Assembly: GCA_947846985.1 (NCBI GenBank)
Contig: CANTUZ010000005.1
Span: forward strand, 49,565,389-49,629,388
Length of the DNA stretch: 64,000 nt
Origin: Fratercula arctica
Lineage: Eukaryota; Chordata; Aves; Charadriiformes; Alcidae
Direction: 5' to 3'
Under the pieces are notes generated by a model. It did no database searches. It was given only the letters and a program-made list of their open reading frames with translations, and was not told where the DNA came from. How positions within the stretch are numbered: position 1 is the first letter of the stretch; every line of letters begins with the position of its first letter. The position numbers and the translations under genes were made by a program. This document shows positions 24,054 through 35,560 of this stretch, piece by piece.

Positions 24054-24894
24054 AGCTACTGAAAAGTTTCCTGGTTGTATTGTTGACTTTATGAGATTTT
24101 TCCATGGGAAACTAACGTTATACGAACAGTTCCACAATGGAGATGGTTACTGCATGTATTGGCACTGCTGAGTTCGATTTATTTATTCATTTATTCCTAA
24201 AACAGACCATACCTGTGTGATTTGATATTCCACGGTGGATGAGGAATGTGAGATACTTCCAGTAACTTGCATATGCAAGCCAGTAGCTCTGGAAATTGTC
24301 CATTTAGTGATACTCTGCCTTCTAGCCCAGCTTACGCATAAGCTGGCTATGTGTCAGTCAGAACCGATGCACATGCTTACTGCAAGGGATGTGTTTACAC
24401 TAGTGAGCTGATTTACATCAGGAGTGTGGTTTTAATATTGATGCTGAAATCATTATCACCTGCCTTGCTTTGGCTTTTCTCATAAAAGGACTCAGGTCAT
24501 GGAGTGCAAAACCTGACTTTTAGATCAGCCTGCCTAAGGAGAGCATGTCTCCAGCCCTGAATGAGCGCTCAATTCATGAGATCAGACTGGGGTGAGTCAG
24601 AAGTACATCTTTGGCACGTGTACCATCCCAAATCCTGAGTTGCTCTTGCTGGACTGTAGCTCCTACTTGGCGGCACTACTTGCCACTGTGGGCATAGCTT
24701 TTGGCACCAAAGCTGTAGGTTACTGACTCCTGTAGTAACAAATACAACGATCACTGGGAGTGAGTTAGATTTGAACAGGCAACCTTAATAGTGTCTCTGT
24801 CTGACTTGGAGTGGTTGACCTAATGATCACTTCCCGTCTGTTTTTGTAATGTGTGGATGGAAGGTGTTTTTCTCCAAGCTGTGTAATGCTTTGG

Positions 24895-24915
24895 ATTTAT
24901 TTATTTATTTATTTA
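24895..24915. repeat. (ATTT)n microsatellite
   Basis: Five ATTT units plus a trailing A. Confidence 0.9.
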
Positions 24916-25019
24916 AGTGGCAATGATCTGATTTTTCACTTCTATTTTCTTTTTACTGTAGGTTCCTGATTGCTGAATTGCTGTCTGTTTCCTTTTATCC
25001 CACAACAATCTTCCTCTTG

Positions 25020-25125
25020 TTTTCCAGTGGGTTGTTTGTGCAATTTTAATTGACCACTTCCCTCTTAATTAGATATATGGCTGTAACATCGAAGGAAAAA
25101 TCCTGGCAATTGTTTTCCCTCCCTA
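25020..25125. promoter_or_regulatory. AT-motif cluster, possible conserved non-coding element
   Basis: TGCAATTTTAATTGACC, CTTAATTAGA (25064-25073) and GGCAATTGTTTTCC lie within 100 bases. TAATTA-type cores are bound by many homeodomain proteins. Conservation cannot be assessed from one sequence, so this is a candidate only. Confidence 0.18.
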
Positions 25126-26022
25126 AATATGTGTTTTGAATCTTTTTAACAATGATACAGTGCTATTAAACCATAGCAGAGAACCTTAATATCAGCCTAG
25201 TTTACATAGGTGAATTTAAGATGGCAATCGTTTGCTCTCTCTAATATCCTGGTTAATGGGTAGAATAATCCCCCAAACCGATCTGCTTCTAATCTTTGAG
25301 TGAAAATAGAGCTGGGTTTACATATAATTTGCAGATGGATAATCCCTGATGGTTGCTGTGTTCTGTTAGGGTATCAGCACCAGAAAAAGTCATAAAACCA
25401 GCTGAGCTAGCAAGGTTAAGGAAGCAGCTACTCTGCATTTATGTAGTAATCCTGTGGAAGTGAGACTGCTTGGGAATCAAAAACCTTTAGGGGGAGGGAA
25501 TCAAATGGAATAATCTTTTTTTTGAAAGAATGCTTCTACTTCAGCAGCCACACTGTTGTGCAGTATTTCCATAAATTCTTGCAAGCTAAGCAGGAACTGG
25601 TAAAGTTAGTGTAAAATACTGTATAAGGTATTTTTCATAACAAGAACTGTTCCCCAGAATGGTTCAGAGGGCTGAGTAATGTGGTGTTACTCTGGCAATA
25701 AACTTTATTAAACTGATGGAGGAGAGGCAAGCAGAAGGTATTATGCAGCAGGGAGGGGGCTTGCAGATGAGATTTTTTTTTTTTTCTTCTTCTAATGTGA
25801 AGGAGAATTGATGAGTCAAAGAGATACTGAGAAATTAATCTGAAGAGGAGGTGGCAAGGTGCTAAGATTAGTCTTCTGCACATGAGAGAAGCTGGTAATG
25901 GGTAAAAATGGAAAGTGGGGAAGTAAAGAAGATATTGTGCCTGTGGATGAGGCTGGAGGCAGCGCAAGCAGAGATTGTGAAAACATGTTCTAAATTGAAG
26001 TAGAACATTGAATGAATTGTTC

Positions 26023-26285
26023 AGGGCAAGGGGCAACAGACACAAGCTAGAACACAGGAAATTCCATCTCAATATGACAAAAAACCTCTTTACTTTGAGG
26101 GTGACAGAGCACTGGAACAGGCTGCCCAGAGAGGTTGTGGAGTCTCCTTCCCTGGAGACATTCAAAACCCGCCTGGACGTGTTCCTGTGCAACCTGCGGT
26201 AAGGTGACCCTGCTCTGGCAGAGGGTTTGGACTAGATGATCTCTGAAGGTCTCTTCCAACCCCTGACATTCTTTGATTCTGTGAT
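26023..26285 (+). mobile_element. CR1 LINE, 5'-truncated, same subfamily as the copy at 23355
   Basis: It starts at AGGGCAAGGGGCAACAGACA and contains GAGGGTGACAGAGCACTGGA, CATTCAAAACCCGCCTGGAC and the tail CTCTTCCAACCCCTGACATT, then GATTCTGTGATT. Frame +1 reads the end of CR1 ORF2 without interruption from 26008 to 26202 ([20 protein letters not shown]), ending at TAA 26200-26202. The 26286-26597 stretch that follows holds only AT-rich DNA and T15 (26543-26557). Confidence 0.95.
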
Positions 26286-26597
26286 TTACAGGGAACCTTT
26301 GTGATGAGGGGAATGGTACTAAAGCATTTGTCCTGAGCAAATACTGGACCAACGTTTTCAAAGGAGTCTTAAGTACATGTGCTTTCTACTTTAGAAAGTA
26401 GAGCAAACATGACAACAAGATGTGCTGCTGTTGAACATTCCGTTTTAGTACATAAAGGTTTCTGTTGGTTTTGTTAAATAGTTACTTTTAAAAAAAGGAC
26501 CTTTCACAACATCTTATTTTTTTTGTGTGTGTGAAACAGTGATTTTTTTTTTTTTTTAACCCTCCTTAGAAACACTGGAAGATGTTAAACTTTTTAA

Positions 26598-26656
26598 AGG
26601 TTAAACTGTGGACTTGATGGATCTTAAAGGTCCCTTGCAACTAGATGATTCTATTC
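26598..26656 (+). mobile_element. CR1 LINE, very short 3' tail fragment
   Basis: GGACTTGATGGATCTTAAAG, GTCCCTTGCAA and TAGATGATTCTATT follow the last 55 or so bases of CR1 of the type at 40733. Only the tail was inserted or survives. Confidence 0.75.
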
Positions 26657-26992
26657 CATGTGTTTCATTTCATATTGAGAGCAAATTAATTTGAACTGAA
26701 ACTATTTGGTTTCTTCTTTGAAATTACTAAAAAGAGTTCTTTATTGTACATGATACCTCTTTTTATTTTTGAAAGTCAACGTATGATTGAATTTTTGATC
26801 TTGAGTAACTTCATTTTTTCAGCTTGAATTTTTCCTTATAGTTTCCATATGGTACCTAGCTATGAATTTTTTTTTTTAAATTTCCTAATAATCTTTAATA
26901 CTTGTCTGTCCTAAATACTTTAAAGTTTTGTTCTTGGAAGTGGTCATATTTAGTACATGGGTGAAATTTGTTTGTGTACCAGTTTAAATATT

Positions 26993-27011
26993 AAAAAAAA
27001 AAAAAAAAAAA
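26993..27011. repeat. A19 followed by CCAAACAAC
   Basis: On the - strand this reads GTTGTTTGG then T19, the same G-interrupted T architecture as the + strand tracts. Confidence 0.85.
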
Positions 27012-30000
27012 CCAAACAACTTTGGGGAAATTCAGGCTGACACCCACTTCCTTTTCGTGGTATCCTGAATACCTTGCTAGAAAAAAATCCCCCCAAACAC
27101 AGTTCTTGTTATATTGGGACTCCGTTTGTATAGTTTTCAAGCACCAACTGGTGTATCTTTATATAAAAAGAACACAAATATAGTCACAGCACCATTTTCA
27201 ACCCTACTGAAAAAAACGATTTATGCCTTGGGGCAACATCTCTAGTTACATGTATTTTAAACCTTCCAGTAAGGATGTGCATGCTTATGTAAGTAATATT
27301 AACTTTCACTGACACTTTTGTTGCACAACAGCGCAACAGTGAAATCATAACGGGTCTTGTAGCTTTCTGTTACCTACTGAGTTGAGAAACATAGCACAAC
27401 CTATGTTAATGTGCTGTAAACCGTATGGTTTCAGCTTGTCTTGTAGGGTGTTTAGAAGGCCATGCATGCTCGTGCTAGATTTTGGTATGCTTTTCTACCA
27501 TCATAAATATTTACACCCATCCATGGTTGAGCAGCTGAGAAATGTCTTTCCAAACAAGCCCTTTGGCCTTATCAATGCAACCTGGAAATTCCCATCTGCA
27601 TTGTTAAAGGCAGAGAAAAATCCCAGAGCACTGGCTGTGGAGGTCTGAGTCTTAGCTGCCTGCATCAGCAGCAAACTTCCTCTCCTGAGACACGGGAAGC
27701 GAGAGTGGGTCAGCATTTCTAATGGTCTGAATTAACTAAATGCTTCTGGTACAAAAATCTTCTCTGATCTGTGTCCTGCCGCTCATTGTTGAAGCTTTAA
27801 GGATTTTAAACTTAAGATATACCAATACCACAAATTGGAATAGCAGATCTTTATTGTGTTCATTCCTCGTTATCTGTACAACACTATCTTCTCCTTCTTT
27901 CCCATGTTATGCTGCTGGTGAGAAAATCTGGGGGTGCATATAAAAAAATAAATAAATCTTTCTGTTCTGGGGAACATAGTGAATGGCAGGGAAATCCAGA
28001 ACTGTAACAGTGATAAAGCAGTAGAAGTTCTCTTATAATAAATTAAGGGAAACTAAGGAAGGGAACATAGTTTTGGACAGCATACAGTACTTGCGGGATG
28101 GTAGCTGAAGTACATCTAGCCTTCTTTAGGGTTTTAAGAATATCTGATTATTGTAGGCTCTAAAAATAATGATAAAGGTGGTATAAGCTCCCATGGGTTC
28201 TCGCGCTGAGGAAATGAGACTGTGTGAGACACGGGTAGAGGACTTCTGTAACTCCTAGCTCTTGTTCTTTTTCCTTTTCATAATGAGGACCCAATATCTG
28301 TTGGAAGTCAATGAGTTTTGAAATGCCTTTCTGTTTGCAGTAACTTGAACTGAGTTTTCTCTGATTAAATGTGTTGTTCAGACGTGGTAGATGGCCTCTG
28401 GGTGCCGGAGCGCGAGAGAGAGGAGTAGAGGTACGAGCAGCTGGAGACATTAGGCTTAGCTGCAGGTTTTGCAGATGCGGGGAAAGAGGCTGCATCTAAG
28501 TGAGCAAGTAAGCGCCCTCCCCTCTGGCAAACTGTCAGGACCCATTTGGCAAACTGACGCTCAGGCTGAGCCTGCCCTGGAGAGCCCGACTGAGACAGGT
28601 GCTTGTGCACTTGCAGCAGTTTGGGCTCTGGGCTTTGCTGGCCTGGGCAGGAGGGGTCTGCTGGAAGCTGATAAATTGCTATGACAAAGAGGTTCTTGTT
28701 TCTGGTGATGATGTTATGTAGTAGCTACACTATAAAGGACTGATTTAAGTGTGTATTCGGCACAGCTGGTACTGTATCACAGGGGTTTTTCTAGAGTACT
28801 TGTGGGAAAAGATGTGTTAATGTCTTTTTCCTTTTTTCTTAATGCAGTTAGGAATAAATCTTTGAAATAAGTGCCAGGTATTCAAGCTGTTTAGTCCAGT
28901 TCAGTTCATTTCAAATCTGCTATACCTTGGTTATGACTGAACTACTTTAACCCTCCAGAGAGGTATAATATGATGCTTGTATAACATGGTTGTTATGATA
29001 CTGAAGACCTGGAGAGGGAAACTGAAATCATCATTGTATGGGGTGTGATTTATGCCATCTAAATGTATCTAGCTCAAAGTTTAGCATTTGACCTAAGCTG
29101 TAGTGCCATTCCTTCCTTTTCCCCGCATTAACTCTATAGGAATAGGAGATTACTTCTGTCAAATGATTCATACTACCTACATTTTTTTTATACACCTAAT
29201 TTTAGAGTATGGTGAATCATATTTTTGGCAGTAGATATTTCCAGAAATTGATTTCTTAAAGTACTTTTGAAAATTTAGTTGTCTAGCCTAATGAAGTTAA
29301 ATGAGTTGGATTCTAAATTGATTTTTATATGCAGGCCAACTACTGTCTTGCAACTGGTAAGCAACTGGTTTCTTAAAGATGAAAGTGTAAGTGCCTAGTA
29401 TGAGCCATTAATTTTTTGATGTCGCCCCCTTCCCCTACCCACCCCCATTTCTTTCTAAAATACATCATGAAAATAGTTTTAAAATTCCATTTTCCCTGGG
29501 TGATTTCAAAAGGCAAAACAAATCAGAAAAGTTGAAAAAAGATGAAAGAATTCCAGTCTCTAAGTCTATTTCTTTCTCCTAATTGTGGCCTAGACAACTG
29601 AAGAAAAAAAAGATTTTGATAAAAATAGTCTTCTGAAATATTGTGACTATTTCTAGATGGGTAGAAATGGAAATAAGAAGTGCTCTTCTCTGATGTTTTT
29701 AGTACTGCTTTTACCGGCAGAAACCAATAATTTCCTCTTAGTAAATGCTGCTTCTGTAGTGTACTTAAATATTACTGAAAGTGTAGTCTTATGGTTAAAA
29801 ACAAAACAAAAGAGGGCAGAAAAAAGCAGTAAAACAAGTGCCTGAGAGCTATAGATATTTGGCATTTGGAAATTGGGTACATTTTTTTCCAAGTTATCAT
29901 TAGATGATATTAGCTACAAAACGTTTTTCTTATTTTTTATGAATATCTTGCAGTGTCTTTTGGCATATGACCAGACAAAATAATAAAACTTCCATTTGGA

Positions 30001-33000
30001 GTAAGATCTCTCTTAGACAACACTTGTTTGCATAAATTCTGCTTCGGATTTTGCCAATTGAGTGATGTGGCTGTAATCATTTTGCTTGCTTAAGCATGTG
30101 TGGTGTAAAAATAGTGATTATAATGTAGATCGTCATGTTGATACAAAGGGATGTGCTAGCTCAGGGTGTCCGTTGCTGCCATCTGTGGAGAAGACTGCGT
30201 GGTTTCTCAGCTGCGTGTGTTGAGGGATATATGTTAGTTAAGAATTTTCCAACAGATTTAATGTTGAGGACCTTTAACAATGTTCAGGGAAGTCTCAACT
30301 CAGTCCCTATTGTTTTGATGTTCCAAATGGCCAGAAGCCATCAGCTTCGTACATTTAGATGGTGTGGGGGAATGGAAAGCTTATGAGTCTACTAATATGA
30401 TAGCATGGCAATGGGATTAGTGTTGATCACTCTGTTCAGGAGAGACGGCTTGATTGAGGAGATGCCTGGTAATATTACGTTATGTTTCTGTGCAATCCAC
30501 TCTGTAATAGCTGCTGTCAGGTTTGACTTTGGACATTTTGTCCTCCACGTGTACTTAGCCGGGGTTGAACATCGTTAGCCTTCCCTGTGTAGCTATCCAT
30601 GATTCAATATGAAATACAGTTTGTCCCCTTGTGTATCAGCAGTCAGCCTGCATCAGACTGCCTTCAGTCACAGCTAAGTGTGGAACTGGAAAGGACCTCT
30701 ACTCCGTACCCATTTTCAAACACTTTCCGACACTTAACCTTGACCTAAATTTGTCTAGCTCTCCCAAGAATATATTGTTCATTCAGGAACAACATCTTAT
30801 CCGCAAACTTTCCTTGTCCACTGTATCTAAAGTGAATGGCAAATGAGACCCTCACTCTGAAGGGTTATTTTTCTATATATTAACTTACTTCTGATCAATT
30901 ATAATCTGAGAATTTGGCATATGGATGACTTTTAATGGGAAACCAGTTTATTTCTAAAAGCAGTTCCTTGTAACGTGCTCTACTAATCAATTCTAATCAG
31001 ATCCACTAACTGTACCTGACACCTCTTCTACCAAGTCCAATGCATCTTCCTCACAACTTCCTGTTCACACAAAGATCTTTCCGCAGGATTTAAGTTAATT
31101 ACTTTGTGCCTCAGTATGGGAGGCTGTCTGAGGAGCTGGGTGTACTTATTCACCAGCTCTTCCCAAAAATTATTAGTGAGAAAGAAAGATAATTACAAGG
31201 TTGAAGATGAATGATGTAATCCGCTGTCTTGATTTCTTCTCATTTTCCTGCATTATTCATATTTTTTGGCTGGGTGCAGGAAGCACAAGCTGAATGCGGA
31301 TGCCAGTGCTGCCTGCTGCCTGTCCACTGCCACATGTTTCTTTCCAGGAGTATATCTCCAGTGAGCACCTGTTCTTCAGCTCGTGATTTAGGGGAGTCGC
31401 AAATCTGAGGCTCTGGTATCTTTGAATTGTCTCCATACAACATGCTTTTTAAAGTTTGCAAAGCAGAAAAGTTTTCTGACTGAGAATGAATGTAGACAGC
31501 ACTACTGCCTGGGGTCTGTAAGCCCCAGGGAACCTGGGGAGTTTAGTCTCTATTTACGAAGTAACTATTTTTATCTGTTACCTCTTGCCCCTTTATGCTA
31601 ATGCATGCCTGCTTGGCAAAATCAGTCTTCTCCCCACCTCTCCCCAGCTCTTCTGGAAAGAAACTCCCTTCTTAGCATTTGAAACTGGGGTTTTTCTCTT
31701 GTTGCTGCCTCTGAGCTGGCAGCCCTTCAGACTTTGGGCTGTATCAGTTCCTCTGGTCAAAGAATCACTCATTGGCTGCTGGGACTTGGGTTAAAAAGGA
31801 CAGGCCCAATTGAGAGACTGTTTCATATAAGCAGTGGCCACAGTAAAGGGCCCTTATGGCCCCCTGGGTTGACAATAAAGATTGGGGCTCAGTACAAGGC
31901 CAGAGCAATATGAAAATCTAAAGCTAGCAATTTGGGGACCTGATAAAGTTGACTGTGTTAGTACCCCAATGATGAGAGTTGATAGAACTTTTACTCCTGA
32001 TGCCACCAAGTGTTTTTTGTAAATTTAAAAATTAATTACTTCAAGTGATGTTACAACCTTTATTTTGCTCTTTATGTTTCTTTCTTTCAAAAAGAATTAT
32101 TTTCAAAACAAAACACACTCCTGTAATGTGAATAAAATCCCTAACATTGTTTTGGGATTTATTCTCTTATTTTTACTGAATAGAGGTCAGAGTTTAAATA
32201 CATTTGTGAGATGAAAATCCTTCTGGAAGAATACTTCAAGTACAAAAGAGCATAATGATGCTCTGGGGCATTCAATAAAAAGGTTAATGGAACAACTGTC
32301 TTAGTGGTTAACGCTCTTTCATACAACTTATGGTTTTATTGTATGACCAGGAAAATGTATGACAAAAAAAGGCAAGGATCTACGTTGCTTAATTTGTAGT
32401 GACCCGTATGTATTTATTTAGTAGCTCTCTCTGTTAGTTCCAGTGGTAGCTGTACCAGCTGTGAAAGCTTCCTAACAGTCTGAAAAACTACATCCTAAAG
32501 AAGGTATTAAAAAGATAAGACAGAAACATGATGTTAATTCTCATCTGTGCCATGCTGGAAGATATTTTTGGCTAAGAAACTAATTGCCATTTAGATGTCT
32601 TCTGCTGTGCTTTTCCTAGTCTTTAACTCTCTGAGATCTGTGCAGTCCCCTGAGAAAGAGAACTGGGTTTGTGAAGGCTTTCAAACAGAGGAAGCTTCTG
32701 AGAGAGACTAAAATATTGCAGGATAAAACCTCAGTCATTCCAGCCACGTGCCTACTCTACTGGGGAGAATCTTCCCCATGTAGAAGGTGTCAGAGATGGA
32801 GAGAGAAGGATGTCCAGCAGGCAGATAAGGACCTACAGCTCCAATCTCATTCTTTTCATGGAGAGCTACCAAGTAGATGGGAAGAAGTAAACTGCACATG
32901 AAAACTGGCAATGGTATCTGAAAAGTAATTTGAATTAACTGTGGATTGGAAGACTGAATTAAGCAGGCATCAAACCAGCATGCCTGAGTCTCTGTGCAGT

Positions 33001-33681
33001 GTGAGGCAGTCAGAATGATCAAGTTGTTTAAAATACCAGTGCAGGAATAATGGAATAGATGCAAAGGCACAGAGTTTTTCTCCAGAAAGGGAGGTTGTCT
33101 AGGAGGTGATGATCAGTAGTCCTTGGTCAGTGCTCAGAGGCTACTTTGGAGCTGTAGTTGCAATCTGAAAGTGCAGCTGCATTTGCGTGACTATCACTCT
33201 ACCAGGTGTTAGAGGATTTCCTCACCAGCTTCAATGAGCAGGAGGGGCACAAAATGCTGATTTAAGCAAGTGACCTACTGTATCTGCTTTCAGTTTTGAA
33301 AATGAATCTAGATCAGTGCAAATATCCTTATCTGTCATCCCTTCAGCTGTGACTGCTGCTTCTGCCAGTTGTGTTAGTGCTGTAAGAGTTCTGCAGGCTG
33401 CTGGATGCTTATTTTTCCCCGTGTTTTAATTCCATCTCCTTGTAGTGTCAGTTTGAAGCGTTTCCTGTGCTAGGAAATGGAAATTTCAGAGTTGTCATGT
33501 TCACTGACTTGTTTACACTTACCAATCACTGATTATTTTGGGTTTTCTCCATATGATACTTTCTGTCTATGCATGGGCAGTTTTGAATTCTGCTCTACTT
33601 TGGTAATAAGTTAATTTCTCCTTTGTGCTGTCTTCTTATCTCCCAGGACCAATTTTAGCTGCTTATTTCTACTTGATATTA
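27012..33681. other. Gene-free interval
   Basis: No supported gene. Frames of 60-110 codons resemble nothing known. A GC-richer patch lies at 28395-28660 with about nine CpGs (GCCGGAGCGCGAG at about 28404), too weak to call an island. A hairpin lies at 31508. Confidence 0.6.
31508..31529. repeat. 7-bp GC-rich hairpin
   Basis: CCTGGGG pairs with CCCCAGG across an 8-base loop, and a further CCTGGGG copy follows at 31533-31539 that could compete for pairing. Confidence 0.55.
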
Positions 33682-33788
33682 GGTGGTTGTTCTTTCATTT
33701 TTTTTTTGTTGTGTGTGGGTTTTGAGTTTGTATTTCTTGTTGTTGTGATGTGTTGGTTTTGTTTTTTGGTGGGTTTTTTTTTTTTTTT
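33682..33788 (+). repeat. G-interrupted T tract ending in T15
   Basis: About 105 bases are almost entirely G and T, with GGGTTTTGAG, TTGTTGTTG and GGTGGG steps before T15 (33774-33788). The frame reading through it (33625-33906) is Phe/Val/Gly-rich only because of this composition. Confidence 0.85.
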
Positions 33789-33894
33789 AGGAAAGCCACC
33801 TATTTGTTTCAAATGGGTTTGCTTAATGAAAAGGATTTTGTGGAGCCAAGTTCTGAATGATCCTTCCCCTGCCCTGCCTTTTTGTCATGAGGAG

Positions 33895-34092
33895 CTCTGC
33901 TGTTAGTAGTCCATTAAATATTAATGACTCTCGTTGCAATTTCTCTCTAATGTGCTTTATTTTGGTACCAGTCCGAGCTGTGGAAATGAAAACCCCCTTG
34001 GGACCTTATGTAGAATGTAATTTGCTTTGCAGTTTTGGCTGTAAACATGATAATAAATTAGAGGATGTAATGAATATTCATTGAGGCGCACA
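33895..34092. promoter_or_regulatory. AT-motif block, possible conserved non-coding element
   Basis: The block carries ATTAAATATTAATG (33913-33926), a forkhead consensus TGTAAACA (34040-34047), ATAATAAATTAG and TGAATATTCATTG, without simple repeats or transposon sequence. This mix of forkhead and homeodomain-type cores in complex, non-repetitive sequence resembles developmental enhancers. No conservation evidence is available here. Confidence 0.25.
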
Positions 34093-35498
34093 AGGTTTCT
34101 TTCTTCACCCATGTCTGCCTATCGTTTTCCTTCCCAGCTGTACCTGATAGAAGGTGTGCATGGATGTTGGCAGCCCCAGTAGCTTAATATGTTCACTGTG
34201 TTAGCGATGTGTTTTCCTTGGAAAAATATTTACTAAAAAGGGGCCAAAAGTGTCTTGTCCTTGCAAAATTCATAGGAGGAAAAAAAATGAAAATCCCTTG
34301 GTCTTCCAGTCTGTTTATGTGGGTTAATAAGTTTAGAGTCATAGGTTGTCCTTGTGTGTGGATGCAGCTTCACTGCCATAGTTATCCTTGTGTTGGGATT
34401 CAGGTCAGTTCCTTCACTGGAGTGAGAAGTGGTTTGGCAATCTGCGTGGGCTGTTCTGTGAAGTCCTCCTGCTTAGCAGGATTAAGCCAGGTCAGTTCAT
34501 AAAATTCAGTTAATAGCAAAAAAAGGCGTTTTTATTTGCGCATTTCTGTGTGGTTTAATCCCTTACAAGAAAACCTGTTCCACTTTCAGTAGTAATTCTC
34601 AGTTTATTCCTTTGCGATACTAATTCTCTTTTGGACTATTTGGAAACTCGTTATTGTATATGGGATGGATAAGAAAGGGTTTGTAACATTTAAGTTACTT
34701 AATTTGTGGAGTTGTCATGAGAGACTGTTGAATTCTAACTCCTTCTAAATTAAAATGAAAAGTTGAGACTGGCCACCTAATGATCTCTCTCTCAGTATAT
34801 AACTATTTATAGAATAAAAATTATTTATAGAATATACACTAAGTATCAAGCATGCTAGATATACTACACAGACTTTGGATGAAGAAAGCTTCAGTTTAGT
34901 AAAACTCATCCTGTAACTTGTCTGAAGCTTTTTCTCTCTGCCCAACAGCACTGAGAAACCATTATGAATCAGTTATCACTTTCTTTGGTGGTCAGTACCT
35001 AATGCTGCTGCTTTCATTAAGAAACTACATGAACTTCATCTGTTAACCTTTTTGGTTAAGTAAAAAGTTTTAATAGAGATCTGTTTATTTATTTACTTTG
35101 TCAGCAGCTTTGAGAGGAATACAAAGTCTGCATTTTCATAGTCTATTGGGTAGTTTATTGGCTTGGGATTTCTGAGAGAATCCAAGCAATCTGTGCTCTG
35201 ATTGAGACAAAGCAGCACTTTCAGTCTGGATCTGTCACAACCTGACCATGGACTTTAACATCTGTTAGGTGATAAAGTGTGTATTTTTCTCTTCTGCTGG
35301 TGCATTTTGGAGCACAAATAAGGATGAATGTTTTTCTATCCAGAATAAGCTATTTCTTAACTCTTTTTGTTCACTTAATTCTTTTTCATTTGGTTTGATG
35401 CTTTTTGTTGCTGTTTGTGTTTTTCATCAAGAAGTTCAAACTTTATCAGGAATTAATATTACGGCTTTAAAACATTTCTAGTGTGGAAAATATACGTG

Positions 35499-35560
35499 TC
35501 ACAGGGAATCACAGTGCTGCAGTGGGAATGGTTGGAAAACCCAATAGATCGGATTCAACC
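35499..35560 (-). mobile_element. Possible old CR1 tail
   Basis: TCACAGGGAATCACAG, GGGAATGGTTGGAAAACCC and AGATCGGATTCAACC follow the order of a CR1 3' end read backwards (ATCACAGAATCACAG, GAATGGTT, AGATCATCTAGTCCAACC), with high divergence. It is short enough to be coincidental. Confidence 0.35.

Larger units (their letters stand above)
24054..26022. other. Gene-free interval between two related CR1 copies
   Basis: No supported gene. It contains an (ATTT)n microsatellite at 24895, T13 at 25773-25785 and an AT-motif block at 25020-25125. The 185-codon - strand frame at 25635-26192 overlaps the next CR1 copy antisense and is otherwise low in information. Confidence 0.6.

Noticed and set aside
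25635..26192. Longest open frame (185 codons, - strand)
   Set aside because: Its first part is antisense to the CR1 copy at 26023 and the remainder is Leu/Ser/Phe-rich with no recognisable domain, start context or splice signal.
28395..28660. Possible third CpG island
   Set aside because: About nine CpGs in 270 bases, spread out, with no promoter motifs beside them.
31085..31130. Possible third MIR relic (TTACTTTGTGCCTCAGTATG)
   Set aside because: Only one short block matches and the following sequence does not continue the MIR order.
33625..33906. Hydrophobic Phe/Val/Gly frame resembling membrane segments
   Set aside because: It is the translation of a G/T low-complexity tract.
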